Positions 1-12,038 of a DNA stretch of 60,000 bases are shown one piece after another. The notes under the pieces are model-generated. The model worked only from the letters and a program-made list of their open reading frames with translations, had not been told where the DNA came from and made no database searches. This DNA comes from Apostichopus japonicus. Lineage: Eukaryota > Echinodermata > Holothuroidea > Aspidochirotida > Stichopodidae. The DNA is taken from the NCBI RefSeq assembly GCF_037975245.1, contig NC_092575.1:6639501-6699500 (forward strand). The letters run 5' to 3'. The position numbers and the translations under genes were made by a program. How positions within the stretch are numbered: the first letter of the stretch is position 1; the number at the start of each line of letters is the position of its first letter.

Positions 1-2195
1 CAAAATTAGAGAAAAATTATGCAAGGTTTAGCATGTCTTTTTTTTCTCTTTTCCACTTGAAGTGAATTAATATGCATAAATACCTCCGTTTTACATGGTG
101 ATAAAAGAGTTCTCCAACAAAATCATAAAACGGTAGATGACAAAATTGACTACTTTAATATTGTTCACATTTTGTGTAACAATTTTATGTTTCTAAACTT
201 TGTTTCTTATCAAATACTGCACAAATAGTACAGGTATGCTTCAGTGTACAAAACTACTATCTAGAAAATGTTTTTCATTGATGAAGCAGCCTTTTCCATG
301 TTGCATAAATGATTCCCTCCTGGTGGGCTGTTAAATATGCATTATAGGGATTTCATACCCACCCTACACTAAATATTCTATGTAAACAGACTGTCAAATA
401 AGCTAAGTTAAAATTTACACGATAAATAAAAAACATTTGGTTACTTATAGGTATGTCACATACATACATAGTACATACACACACACACACACACACGCAC
501 ACACGCCATCACCATTGCACATATTCCTTGAGGCTTGTGCCTCCGGCAAAGGATTCAAAAAATAAATATTTCTTGATTACGTGAAAAGGTATCTTGAAGC
601 AAGTCATTTTAGTGCCTTACAAATGAAATACAAAACTACAAAAAGACACCAGCCAAAAAAAAAAACCTTCCAGTGCTTGCTTGCTTCCAATATATCAGAA
701 AAAACAGGTCTCAGTGCAACAGTTTTATATTTCTCAGTACATCTTTAGACAATGAGTTTGAATAGAATAGAATTCCAGCAAACTTTTTGTAAATTGTGCA
801 GTTTATCCAGCTTTGCTATGAAGCTGACTGTCAGCCTGTTTCACATCAATACTCAGAACAGGTAATCCTCGAAACAACAACAAACAGTAATCCTCCATAC
901 AAATTATACAAACTTTGGCCAAGTGAAAGATTCTTGCAATTGGAGACTATATACATTTTCAAATTTCGCCCTCTGCTGACCTTTGCCCTCCACTGACTAC
1001 AATCAGAGACCTTGGACTCATTAGGCAAAGGCTTTATGCCAAGGATGACAAAATTTGTCATAATTTGTCAACATTTTTCATCTTGAGATATTAAAATCAA
1101 GGTCAACAGAAGGTCAATATTTGATGTATGCATGAACATGTATGTGACATTCTCCAAGTTATCATTCTTGAAATATATTGAGCTTTCAAGGTTTTCCACA
1201 TTTTGTTCGCAAATGACCTCTGACTTCCAAGAAAAACAATACAGCACTTCCTCAATACTGGGCCAGCCGCAGTACAGTAAGTATGACATTTGTCAACACT
1301 CTTCTTAGGGTTTTATGTTCACAAGCTACGGTATCATGCACACATAAGCTATGATAATTTAAAAACATACATACACACATACAGTACACACATGTACACC
1401 CACAGTCCCACACAAACCAACTTCATGATCAATATGTACATGAACAGTACATGCCTTCCTGTTCAGGTCTGACAAGTACCAGAAATAAGGCTTTGAGAGG
1501 GATAACTTTGCTGTAAGTTTTACATCTCAATGAATTTTTCATCAATACTGTTTATAGTGTTTTTATTTTATACAATTACTTTTTTTAATTGAGGCAGTAC
1601 TGCACATCAACACCTCACCCCATATTCAGGAACCAAACCTTCACGGCAGTTCCACCAAAGACAACGAAAATACCCTGACAAATGACCACCAAATAAATTT
1701 ATAATTTAATTAGATTCTAAGTAAAGGACTCCATTACACACTGTGTCAACAAGTCACTGTCTCATATTATATGAAAATGAAAATCGCTAAATCAGAAAAT
1801 TATATTCTTCACTATTTCAAATACTGGGTTGGTCTGGAATTAATATAATCAAGGTATTTCAAGCTAACAAATTGGCATTACTTCAAAACATACTGTACTA
1901 TGTATACCATGATCTGTGCACCATCTGTGCTTTCATTGACTACTTGGTTTAACCCATCAATTTTTATCCAGACACAGGGGAAGTTCAAATTACACAAGAA
2001 CGAATCACAGTGAAATAAAATGTTCAGAGGGTGGCAAAGTGGCGCTTGTTCATGCAGCTTTTCATACCAAATACAATAATCATAATTCCTATGAAAACTT
2101 AGCATTTTAACTCAATTTGCAGGTTTCAGGGGGTGGGAGAGGGGGAGAATAATGAAGAAATGAACAATAGAAACAAAGAAGTGTTTATACCGTAC
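1..2195. other. Presumed SETD6-like intron 2, no exon recognised
   Basis: I searched this stretch on the minus strand for the next SETD6 block (the region equivalent to SGWVPLLLAL) and did not find it, so the remaining exons probably lie beyond position 1. A CA microsatellite lies at about 472-510. Short plus-strand open stretches such as 796-860 have splice-like edges but no recognisable protein similarity. Confidence 0.5.
472..510. repeat. (CA)n microsatellite
   Basis: Uninterrupted CA dinucleotides with a few CG variants, preceded by CATA repeats. Confidence 0.9.
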
Positions 2196-2340
2196 ATTTT
2201 GAAAAGAATTCTTTTATCGAAGACGTTTCGGGATGAAGCAGACAATCACGTGGAATTTCAAAGAGAGTTTCCCCCTTTGGAATGTCTTCATTTGCTATCA
2301 TGCCATAATGGGCACATGAACCATCCTCTGTAACCACAAC
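2196..2340 (-). CDS. SETD6: SETD6-like exon 2 (start of SET domain)
   Basis: Follows acceptor TTTTTATAG and begins VVVTEDGSCAHYGM. It carries the first beta strands of the SET fold (GMIANEDIPKGE, FEIPRDCLL) and ends EFFSK. The lower boundary could be 2191 instead of 2196. Confidence 0.75.
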
Positions 2341-4043
2341 CTATAAAAAGAGAAAAATAGGACTTCATGTGAATAGTAAATTCATGGAGAACCATGTTTC
2401 ATCTTACTTTGACCTTTGACATGAATTGTCAGTAATGCATAGGTAACTCCAAGACATACTGCAACATATAATGCTCCTTTTTTTTAACCCTAACAAATAA
2501 AGTATACCGTACAAATATGTGCATCAATTACTTGCACGGTTGTCTTTATCTTATTTGGGAGCAATCTGACAGATCTGCGCAATCGTGGAAGAGTTGACCT
2601 TTGTCCAATAATGTCATCACCACTGAGTTACAGCACTTCTTTAATATACTGTACAGGCATACAGGGGTTGCAGACACAAAAAGTTAATTTTTTTAGTTAA
2701 GGAGAATTACAAAATTCTAAATAAACTCTCTACCCCCATTTGAAGGTGCTTGCTTTCATTTTGTAACCTGTCAACCTTTGACACAAAAATTGTCTATTAG
2801 AAGCGAAATATATTTGCATCTTTAAGGGAAGAATCTGATAACGTGCAATTCTTGTGTACAAAAACTGCTGACCATAGAACTGAAATAAACTGACATGCAA
2901 GAATAAAATAAGATTGACAGGGCATAGACCAACCAAACAAACTTTGAAATACTTTGACTTAACCTCAGTCTGATCTTTGGCAACGATTTAGTAGGTCGTG
3001 AGAGCACAACATCTCATACATGTACCAGAATTTCTGATTCATTAAACACATTTGCAATTACATGTTGACTATGGTTATATACATGCACTGGATGATGGTG
3101 GTATAAACAAGATGGTGTCCTGTAGTGTTTACAAACTTCACTGTTTGAATCAATTTCTCATTTTGGCTTTTGATATCACTTTTTCATGAGTCTTGGCCGA
3201 GTTTCAGTATGTTTATTCGTATACGGTAAAGAAATAAAAGTACTCTACAGCTTACAACTTAAACGTTATGATTTAACCCTCAGCTGCAAACCTACAGTAT
3301 AGGCCTTGGGTTTACCATCTTCCATCCTATACAAACTTATAAACCAAATTGGCCTTGTATGTTAAGACTAGTTACTAGGCCTACAGTACTAGTTTTAAAA
3401 GCTATGGGGATCAATTTCATAGTTGAGTGAGGTCTTTGGTGTGTTCTAAAGCACCATACATGCCACACTTTTATCAATGACAATGCTAGCCAGCAGTACT
3501 ACTAGTAGTAACCTCTATTACTTATTACTAGACTCAGGGCCTCAGTGGAGATTAGCTTTACGCTCACCGAGTTAACCCTTTAATGTTAAATAAATCATAA
3601 ATAAATATTAATATACTCTTCATAACCTAGTACCTGTACTACAACTTCACTAGTAAGTAGTGTTAGGCCTAGGCTAGTCAGTGGTCTCTACATACCTAAC
3701 TTAGGCATTACTGTGTAGCCTGTGCAGTGGGATAGCCACCCTAGGACTGAGTACTAATACTATTACTAATGTACTACTACAACTCGGTCCAAGGCCAAGG
3801 CTGTTTCAGGTTTGTTTATAACCTAACGATACGTAAATTCGTCACTAAAGACAGCAAAGGTAGTGAGTTATGAACATATAACTGTTAGGGTTAGAGTTTT
3901 AATACTCAAACATTGTTTACCTTGGCGTTTAGTTGAAAATGATTATCCTCGCACCATTTCGTAAATCTGCTCAACCCCGTGTCTTTGTGTTCTCCTTCAG
4001 CCCCGTTATCCGTTTTCACCTTCTTCAATGGAGGTTCGGCCAT
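2196..4043 (-). CDS. SETD6: SETD6-like protein-lysine methyltransferase, N-terminal part (exons 1-2, continues off left edge)
   Basis: Two minus-strand exons, 4043-3921 (41 codons, phase 0) and 2340-2196, join across a GTAAAC donor and a TTATAG acceptor. The joined 89 residues start with a short basic, disordered stretch (MAEPPLKKVK), then RFTKWCEDN, then the opening of a SET domain: HYGMIANEDIPKGETLFEIP followed by RDCLL. The spacing W-C, then G-x-x-A-x-x-D-I-x-x-G-E-x-L-F-x-x-P-R-x-x-L-L, is the SETD6 N-terminus; in the vertebrate family this enzyme monomethylates RelA and H2A.Z in the nucleus. The catalytic NHS and tyrosine motifs and the Rubisco-LSMT-like C-terminal half are not in the window and must lie to the left. 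The exon 2 donor is uncertain: GTACGG at 2195 (phase 1) or GTATAA at 2190 (phase 0). Other SETD3/RLSMT-type enzymes are the main alternative. Confidence 0.78.
2341..3920 (-). other. SETD6-like intron 1
   Basis: It contains no coding sequence that I can support. The part nearest exon 1 (3340-3800) is rich in CTAG, AGGCCT and CCTAGG words. Confidence 0.6.
3921..4043 (-). CDS. SETD6: SETD6-like exon 1 (start codon exon)
   Basis: ATG at 4043, open for 41 codons to a consensus AG|GTAAAC donor at 3920. It encodes a basic N-tail and the RFTKWCEDN segment typical of the family start. No other in-frame ATG lies close upstream. Confidence 0.75.
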
Positions 4044-5132
4044 TTGTGGATCTTACTCTCTTTACGAAATTTTAAACAAGCGAGTGCGAAACTGTCAATC
4101 CTGTTACTAACAATCTGGAAAGTTGAGGACAGATTTACTCGCTAAACCCTTAATTCACAGTTTCATGAGATTATCGGTTCACAATCCACGATGTCCGTAA
4201 TGCTACATAGCCTAACGTTAGTCAAATATTTGGTCATAACGTAATGTGCGGCGAGCGTGCACGTTCTGCAATATATGTAGACAATGTCAGAAAACCCGCG
4301 TGAAAAACCGGTAACCCAGTCTGCGAGATTATGTCAACACGGCGACTGTCAGAGGGAGTCAACAGGACGCGATTTTTTTCCGTAGTACAGCGAGGGAAGA
4401 ATTATGATTATTCATATTTCCTTGCTTCGGTTCACTCAAGTCACAACCAGTGAAAAGTACGTAACCAGAACGTAACTAAGGCTACAATATGTTATAGTAG
4501 CAGTCGTATTGTGAGAATTACTGTCATATAATTCGTATAGTTGAGTGTCACTGTGTCGATGTTTATACTTGGCTAAGATCATGTGTAGTATTATGTTCCC
4601 TTTCGATGGGAATGGTGATGCACACCCGACGATGATCACACAGTCACAGTCCCGATGCAAGAAGACTGGGTTTGAGAGTCGTTTGGTTTGGTTTTCGTGC
4701 CCAGGTTCCATCCTGGGCGACTTTTTCTTAAAAAGAATATATTGTATGTAGAACACTCAACAATGATAAATTTTGGTGAGATTTTTCCAGTCACTGAACC
4801 CAGTACAGTTGAATTTGTGATAATTATCAGTCGGAGTCCGCTGCCGGTATGAATTAAGGTGGGAAAGAGAAGGAAGGACAAGGACGGGGACTGATCGAGA
4901 TAAGACATAACGAGGAAAGGGATCAGGGAGTGTGGGGGGGGGGGGTTAGAACCGAGATGGCTTCTTTCAAAATAAAGATTTTAGCAACATCAAAAGTGAA
5001 GTTTTGCAAAGAGATGCATTTCTCTGTGTAGGAATCGAGATGAGGAATAGAGGTACTTCAGTTATGAAGCCAGTACCGAAAGTGAGTGGCCAGTTTGTCA
5101 ATCCAAATGTAGTGAGGAAGTTATCTCACGTA

Positions 5133-5603
5133 TATGGCAAGCCATGTGGAACAAACACCGCATAATATATCCGCGTATTAATATTAATATGTACGCTTAT
5201 ATATGTAAGCGTACGTATTATTAGCCAATCATAAGGCTCAAATATTTAAGCGTATTAATTCGAATATAAACACGTATTAATTCGAATACATATGAGGATT
5301 AATTCGAATATGTGCACATATTAATTCGAATATATACACGTTTTAAACCACGCTGTTGTCTAGATCAAGTGCGTTTTGCCTGGGTGAACGTCGATGCTGA
5401 GAGACTAACTTTGCAAACTCTCATTTATTGCACTGGCGAGGCTACAAAGTGATAACTCTCGAAACTCGTTTCTGAAAGCTATAAGACATGCCAGTTTTTG
5501 TCTGATTTAATACGCGTATATATTCGAATTAATACGCGTATTTATTCGTACTAGTTAATACGAGGATATATTATGCGCTGTTTGTCCCATATGGCTTGCC
5601 ATA
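5133..5603. mobile_element. AT-rich MITE with about 50-bp terminal inverted repeats
   Basis: The left end TATGGCAAGCCATGTGGAAC matches the inverted right end (GTATGGCAAGCCATATGGGA on the other strand) over about 50 bp. CACGTA sits at both edges (5127-5132 and 5604-5609), a likely 6-bp target duplication. The interior is made of tandem variants of ATTAATTCGAATAT. No ORF is present, so it is nonautonomous. Confidence 0.75.
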
Positions 5604-5664
5604 CACGTACCATGTTAACATAAGATCATATCAAGGGAAGAAAATAATTTGAAACACTTTAAAG

Positions 5665-6035
5665 CAGTGGCGTAGGAAGGTACTTTTGAGTGGGGGGGCT
5701 GAAGACTGATGGCCGGCCTGGGGGAGGGGTCTAAGGGGAGGGGGTGTCCCCCTCCCCTTTGGATTTTTTTTGCATTTCCAGGTAGCCTCAGATGCAATTT
5801 GGTGTAATATAGCACACTTCAACACCCACTCCATTTTGTAAACTTAATTTTGTATTTTCACCAGGCCTTACATGCAATTTGGTGCTCCAAATGAGATTTT
5901 TTTCTCATTTGGAAATGAAAAAGGGGTTTTCTGACTTGCGAAGCGGGGGGGCGGAATGATACTTCCGCCCCTCCACATTTTTCACTGGGGGCTGGCGCCC
6001 CCCCAGCCCCCCCCCCCCCGGTTCCTACGCCCTTG
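5665..6035 (+). mobile_element. hAT-type MITE, family CAGTGGCGTAGGAAGG
   Basis: The terminal inverted repeats read CAGTGGCGTAGGAA at the left and TTCCTACGCCCTTG at the right. A perfect 8-bp target duplication CTTTAAAG lies at 5657-5664 and 6036-6043. It is 371 bp long, non-coding, with G runs inside both ends. The same family occurs inverted at 53933-54313. CAGNG-type ends plus 8-bp duplications are the hallmark of the hAT superfamily. Confidence 0.88.
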
Positions 6036-7375
6036 CTTTAAAGTACTCCTATCCCGGTGTCATTGTCTGGTGCAGGGGAATTGTATACCAGCCTCGTGAT
6101 TTCAAACATTTATTGTGAGAGAGACATAGAGATATACTATAAGGACTATAATAACACAAATAAATTTGAGTCAATATTTTCATGTCTTTCTTTCCCAGAA
6201 CTTTATACATATATATTGATGTCTGTATATACATACTACGGTATGCCAATCAGTATAACCAGAGCAGGTCCATAGTCACTAGGAACCTGATGCTACGGCT
6301 ACTTTATTTTCCTCCCCCTTCTAGATACGCTAGAGGCCGAATCACACACACAGAAGCAAGCACATGAAAGAATCGCTCATAGCGTGATGAAGGGTTGAAG
6401 GATCGACCCAGCGCATTTAGCAAAGAAAATGTGGCCGATACGCCTTAAGCCCTTAACAAAGGCTAGCTCTGCGAATGAACTCTCTCGCGATTGTGCCTTG
6501 TGCAGTTCAAACATCCATTATTCATAAGCTTAGGCCCTAATCGTGCACTATGAATAATTCATATTCTTCCCTCGCTGTACTACGGGGGGGGGGGGGGATC
6601 GCCAACACAGCTTCACTTGCTCAGAGTCGTTTTCTGCAGATGGTGATACGCAGACAGTTAAGCACACAGTTAAGCACACAGATGACACACATATAAGCAC
6701 ATGTTGGCAGCAGCGGGGAGTTAAAGTGACGAAATGATATATCAGGTGATTTGGGGGGCGGGGGGGTGCGAGTAGGTGTCTGATGAAAAAGAAAAATATT
6801 CTAAGCACCCTGGTGAAATTTGTATTCAATTCCAAATACATCTGAAGTTGACATGTTTTGTACCAAACGTAAAATTGAAGCAAACAGGTGTGAATTAGCC
6901 ATAGATGCATATATAATGACAATATTCTATGTTTTACATAAACTCTACATGCCCCACCACCATCTTCGGTCTGGTAAACGGATCAATTGGTGGATATTTT
7001 ACATTTCCTCCTACGGGTGTACAAACCCCACCCCTGTCCCTTTTCCAATATCAAGCAACAATAGTTTTTGTTTGGCACAAAGTTGCGTTTAAACCTATAA
7101 TTTTACTAGTCTAAATATGCCTCAGAATGCAACGACTCCAAGACCACCCTTCCCATCCTTTATAAAATCTTGATTCGCATCTGGACCTTCCATCAATAAA
7201 CGTTCATACACCTACCTAAATCCGTCGGGGAAACCATAATAGCCCCTCCCCTACACATATTAAATCGTGTGCACGTCACTGACCCACAAAAATCCGGCGA
7301 GGTTAGTCCGATAAATTGGGAAAAATAAAGAAAAATATATATATCTGCGGCCGAAATATGCACCTCAATCACACC

Positions 7376-7746
7376 CAGGGGCGTAGCGAGCGGGGGGGGG
7401 GGGTGTGGGGGGTGTCACACCCCCCCCCCCCCAATAATTTGGTCGCTGTCGGCAAATTTTGGGTCTGTCGGCAAAAGGAGAAAAGGTGAAGAGAGCGGAA
7501 GGGGAAGAAAGAAGGAAAGCTGAATAGAGAAAAGGAGAACGGGAGCTTCTTCCGTGCCAAATTTGACTTAAAATATGCACCAGATTGCATCTAAGGACGT
7601 TTCAAAACTAAAAATTTTCCAAAGGGGAGGGGTAGACCCCCTACCCTTAGACCCCTCCCCCATTTCAGTCACCACTTCCAGATCCGTCGGCAAATCAAAT
7701 TCTCCACACCCCCCCCCCCAACAAAAACCCCTTCGCTACGCCCCTG
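7376..7746 (+). mobile_element. hAT-type MITE, family CAGGGGCGTAGCGAG
   Basis: The ends are CAGGGGCGTAGCGAG and CTTCGCTACGCCCCTG, inside a perfect 8-bp target duplication ATCACACC (7368-7375 and 7747-7754). The interior carries GTCGGCAAATTTTGGGTCTG and related bases that recur inverted at 47351-47509, plus the roughly 90-bp module described in the findings. No coding capacity. Confidence 0.9.
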
Positions 7747-8045
7747 ATCACACCTGGCTGATTCAAGTTGACATTATGGTCACGTGACGATTTCAATATC
7801 TCGAAAACGTAATATATATAGGAATTGTATGGAAACTTCACCAGGATACTAATTAAGTGTATGTTCTGTTTGTCATTAATTAGTCAAACATAGATTTTTC
7901 CTCTACGCGATCCTTGTGCGTTATGAAGGGGGGAAATCAAAATGGAAAAACAGACCCCATGAAAGGACCCTTACTGTGAAATAGTTTCGGCTTTCAGTTT
8001 CACTTCAAAAGTGGTTCAGAGCTTTCAGTTTCACCTCAAAAGAGG

Positions 8046-8336
8046 CAGGCGCGTATTTGCCAAGGGAGGGGCGAAACTGTAGATTCGGCATTGCAAACTA
8101 TCTAAGCGTAGCGCCACCATGAGTTGGCGCGAAGCGTACAAGAAAATTTTGGCTGAAAATGCCTCCCATATCGCTGGAAATGGCACTTCCCAGGCCTTGT
8201 AAGTTGCATCTTAGCATTTTCTCTTTCGAAAATACTAGCGATATCATAAAAACATTCAAAAAAAAATATATATATGCTCAAGGGGGGGCGGCTGCCCCCT
8301 TCGCCCCCACCCCCCCCCCCCTTGGCTACGCGCCTG
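8046..8336 (+). mobile_element. hAT-type MITE, family CAGGCGCGTA
   Basis: The ends CAGGCGCGTATTTGCCAAGG and CCCTTGGCTACGCGCCTG are inverted repeats. The 8-bp target duplication AAAAGAGG is perfect (8038-8045 and 8337-8344). It includes a hairpin-forming block at about 8099-8160 (GCGCCACCATGAGTTGGCGC) that also appears at 10343-10400 and 46100-46160. Confidence 0.88.
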
Positions 8337-9061
8337 AAAAGAGGTTTAAGAGACTTGATATAATTAATAAATGAATATATGTAATAACTAGATGGCGGAA
8401 ACATCAAAGATGTAAGAATATAGAACAAGAAGGGAGAAAAAGCAGAACTTCATCAAATAATTTAATACATAGTGCCAAACAAAACAGAAGTGATAGAACG
8501 TATACAAACATAATAGACACCAGCCGCTGATGGTGAAACAATTTGACCATAACCATAACTTTCATATGTATCAATAATTATTTTACAACACTTAATCAGA
8601 ATGAAAAGGATTTTCTGTTTAAAAAACTTCAAAATAATGGTAACGATCTCTTCGTTACCTCAAGATGGGTGAGTGACCTCATCAAGCGATTTCATTCCAA
8701 CCAATGGATACAGCAGCGTTTTTCGTCTATCAAAAATTTCATGGTGAGGTGTTATTATTTTTAACCCCCTGGCAAAATTGAAACATTTGTTGAAGCAAGA
8801 CTAAACGATTATAGTGCAAGACTGTGCCGAATTTTCATTTCGTGGCCGGATTGAAATCTTTCACTGCCGGATATGGCTGGGCCGGACATCTAGTGAGAAC
8901 CCTTGCTATGAATTTGCTTCACTTTCACGATAATCCGGCGGTTTAAACCAAGTGAATAATGTTTAGTGAGTCATTAATCACTTTTAATGTTGTACAGAAA
9001 ATTTGTCGCCGACAATGGACATTGTCTCATAAAAGTATCAATCTACATTCATCCATAATTA

Positions 9062-9161
9062 TGTTATTAATTTACTTTCTTTGTAAAGCGCTTTGAGCAG
9101 TAACTTTTTGTTTACTGATTTGGCGCTATATAAGTCTCATTTATTATTATTATTATTATTA
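9062..9161 (+). repeat. 3' end of a SINE-like retroposon with (ATT)n tail
   Basis: AAGCGCTTTGAGCAG followed by GATTTGGCGCTATATAAGT and then seven ATT units. This tail layout is common among invertebrate tRNA-derived SINEs. The 5' tRNA-like part is not evident. Confidence 0.55.
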
Positions 9162-9706
9162 ACGGCTGATGAAAGGACAGCTTTCAATTTTTCGCCTTTT
9201 CCTTATAGGCTATGGCTATATACCGACCGTTTCAACATTGCAATAAAATGATACCAAAACGACTTGTGTCACGAGCGCGGTATAAGAACTACCTTCTAAA
9301 TAATACCTGGATATGCAAACATTTCGTCAAAGAAAATGCGCGCATACGATTGGGTAATATAGCTCCCATTGGCTGGCTACAGTTCACCCAAGTCACCCAA
9401 GATAGAGAACCAGTGCACGAAACCAAATAACTTGATTTATTCCCGTTACATCGACATAGTAGCAGTATGATCGTGATGATTCTACCTCAAGTGAGTTCCA
9501 ATTGTCTCACAACACTGTAGAAAGAAAAATCGCGATCGGGTCTGGTAAATACAGGTTATTACGCAATAAATCTTTCAAATGAGGGCGCTATTGCAGATTA
9601 CACGCGTTAATCTGATGACAACGAAATGATTCTACGCACGTCTCGTTATGTGTAAACAGTATACCATATTTTTATTATTATTATTTTTTTTTTTCCCTTA
9701 AACTTT

Positions 9707-9763
9707 ATTTAATTGAGGGTTACTCGGTTAGCCAGAGCTAATCTTCCCCGAGGCCCTCAGTTA
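9707..9763. repeat. Short dispersed hairpin repeat (GAGGGTTACTCGG...GAGGCCCTC)
   Basis: A roughly 57-bp foldable block starting TTGAGGGTTACTCGGTTAGC and ending CCCCGAGGCCCTC. A diverged second copy lies at 45295-45352, followed there too by A-rich ACAAAAATA sequence. It is probably the conserved end of a retroposon; the family is not identified. Confidence 0.45.
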
Positions 9764-10412
9764 TAAAGACAAATAAAACGAATTGTAGTAATAATCAAAG
9801 CAAAAGAAAAGAACATTTAAGACGGCAGATACACATTCAAATAAATGAAGCAAATGGTAGAGTATAAAAAGAGCAGGTAGATATACAGACATTAATTAAG
9901 ATTAGCGGAAGAATAAAACAACAGTAAATAGAAAGAACAAAAAAAGTTGTTCCGCTCGCCCAGGCTATATGGGCCAGTGTTCGTGGACATCGTACTAAAA
10001 AGGCGATTGAACATGTCCGCATTTATTCGAGCGCGCTCGAGTATACAACTTACAATTGTAACATTGAAAGTGTCTACAAATTTTAATAGAAAGGACAACG
10101 TCGAATTGAGGCAAGAAGGGAAGTGTGAATTTAATTTGATAATGTGCGAAGTGAAGCTTTTAATATGTATGAATTGAAGAAAACTTGAAGCTATTTTAAT
10201 ATGCCCTTCAAGTTCAGTGCTTCAGTAAAATTCTGCGTCTTGTGTACTAATTGATTCTTTCACTGGTGCCTTAGTGTTCATGGCATGGGCGCAGTTCAGT
10301 CTTGGATAATGGTGGGTACGCGTGTTTGTTCTCTTATACTCTCAAAGCGGAGCGCGACCATGGATTCGTGCGTAGGGTACAATATTTTTTGGGGGTAAAT
10401 ATACCTCCCAGA

Positions 10413-12038
10413 CAGGGACGTCGCTAGAGGGGGGTGTGGGGGGGTGTCTCACCCCCCCCCCAATCTTGGTAAAAATGACGATAGTTGGAAAATTTGAGTG
10501 CGACAGTCGGAATTTCCGACTGTCGGAATTTCCGACTGTCGCCAGCTTCAATTCGGAATTTCCGACTGTCGCGCTCTAATTTTTCTGACTGTCGCACGCG
10601 TATTTTCATATGTTCTTGTAATTTGTGAGTGACATAAAATTTTCGATCAAAATTGACCTTTAATCAGTCATATTTACCACGTTTTCCTCGTCACATTGAG
10701 AAATTGTATCTCGCGATCCTTATACTCCACCGTACAAAACTTCGTATGATTTTGAATACTCTAAAAAAAATACAACGTTCGCCAGCTTCAATTCGGAAAA
10801 TTTATGTATTAATTTTGCTATTGGGTGGGTCGACCCTGTTCGCTAGCTTAAAATAAGTTCAGGATATACCAGGGACGTAGCCAGGGAGCAGGGGAGCGAC
10901 TGCTCCCCCCTTTGAGTGTCGAAAAAAATGTTTAAAAACTGTTGTTTTTTTAGCATAGTATTTTGTCAGTGCTCTTTTGATCTTGAATACTCGTCAGCTC
11001 CGTTAACTCGGTTATAATCGTAATAACATGCAGGCCTACTGATTCAACTACTTACTTAGTTTGGCAGATGTAATTAGATAAATTTAGCCTATAGCCTATT
11101 TCAAACCTGCAGTTGGCCACTGCGTAATAAAATACATATTGCCTACCTAACCTCACTCGATGGAATGTCACGAACCGTCTGCACAACGACGACGACAAGT
11201 TCGTTCTCATCCGTTCTATGATTCGTCCTAAGTTGTTGCACGAACAGCATGTTATGAAGCTAAGCTAGCAATCGTACGTGATACGCACTTCCTATAAATA
11301 ATTATTACACTGTTAATACACGGAGATAACGATATTTTTTTAGGCCACTGCAAATCTGGCTGTCTTACAAAATATGAAAGTTTATATTGTCCATCAATTA
11401 AGTTCGTCAAATGTATTTAAGTCCAGACATTGGACAATAAACAAGAATCATCCTTCTGGAAAAATTGTAAAAGAGCACTATGTTTGTCTTTCTGATATAT
11501 TATGTAAAAGAACATGTAAAAGAATTCAAACAGGAAACAAAATCTGCTGATAGTATGATATCATATGATAATGATGAAACTGGCAACAAATTGCACCAGA
11601 TCGCATCTAAGGACCTTCAATTGTTCAAAAAATCTCAAAGGGGAGGGTGACAACCCCTCCCCTTAGACCCCTCCCCCATATCAATCGCAAAAAGTGCTTC
11701 CCCTTTCAAATTCCTGGCTACGACGGTGGGATAAACATTGTCTCTATGGACTATACAATTAAAACACTCAATGCTAATCTACGGAAGTTTAAAAGTGCCA
11801 TCAACATAAGCAAAAACTTTGCCCCATAAGGTACAAATGTATTGCAAAAAGTTCGGAACAAAAGTGCAGTCGCGAAAGATGGGGTGTCTAACTGACACTG
11901 ACCGTATCGTTGACGATGAGTGCGGGGGGGGGGGGGGGGGTACAAGGCAGCAGTCGGAATTTTTTGACTCCAAAACCCATCCAGTTGGAATTTCAGCCAC
12001 TACACCCCCCCAATCATCAGGCCTTAGCTACGTCCCTG
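10413..12038 (+). mobile_element. 1.6-kb hAT-type nonautonomous element, itself containing a nested element
   Basis: The left end CAGGGACGTCGCTAG and right end TAGCTACGTCCCTG are inverted repeats. A perfect 8-bp target duplication CTCCCAGA lies at 10405-10412 and 12039-12046. The flanks read as one older hAT copy: the left flank has the GCGGAGCGCGACCAT block and the right flank continues CCCAGATCGCCGGAAATAAC, as in the copies at 8160 and 46160. So this element jumped into another one. The interior has GACTGTCGGAATTTCC palindromes (10498-10600) and a second element (10870-11728). No transposase ORF. Confidence 0.82.
10870..11728 (+). mobile_element. Nested hAT-type element, family CAGGGACGTAGCCAGG
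   Basis: The left end is CAGGGACGTAGCCAGG. The right end CCTGGCTACGACGGTG is partly decayed. The flanking octamers GGATATAC (10862-10869) and GGATAAAC (11729-11736) match at 7 of 8. Its left 200 bp recur inverted at about 48555-48803, and its right 50 bp recur inverted at 46013-46065, so both ends are shared with the composite element in the FABP intron. Confidence 0.6.

Larger units (their letters stand above)
4381..6584. mobile_element. Possible larger element bounded by a 36-bp inverted repeat
   Basis: The segment 4381-4417 (GTAGTACAGCGAGGGAAGAA and following AT-rich bases) recurs inverted at 6550-6584, with near-identical sequence through TATTCAT. The interior holds two younger elements (5133-5603 and 5665-6035), so the outer pair may be the termini of an older nonautonomous DNA transposon. 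I see no clear target duplication. A chance inverted segmental duplication is the alternative. Confidence 0.4.

Noticed and set aside
796-860. Plus-strand exon with CAG acceptor and GTAATC donor
   Set aside because: The peptide has no recognisable similarity and no in-phase partner exon was found.
4436-4908. Overlapping minus-strand ORFs of 90-106 codons upstream of SETD6
   Set aside because: Composition is not protein-like, no domain is visible, and opposite-strand ORFs of similar length overlap. They are best explained as chance.
6548-6922. 124-codon minus-strand ORF
   Set aside because: It runs through a poly-G tract (read as Pro) and a repeat of AAGCACACAG. No signal or domain.
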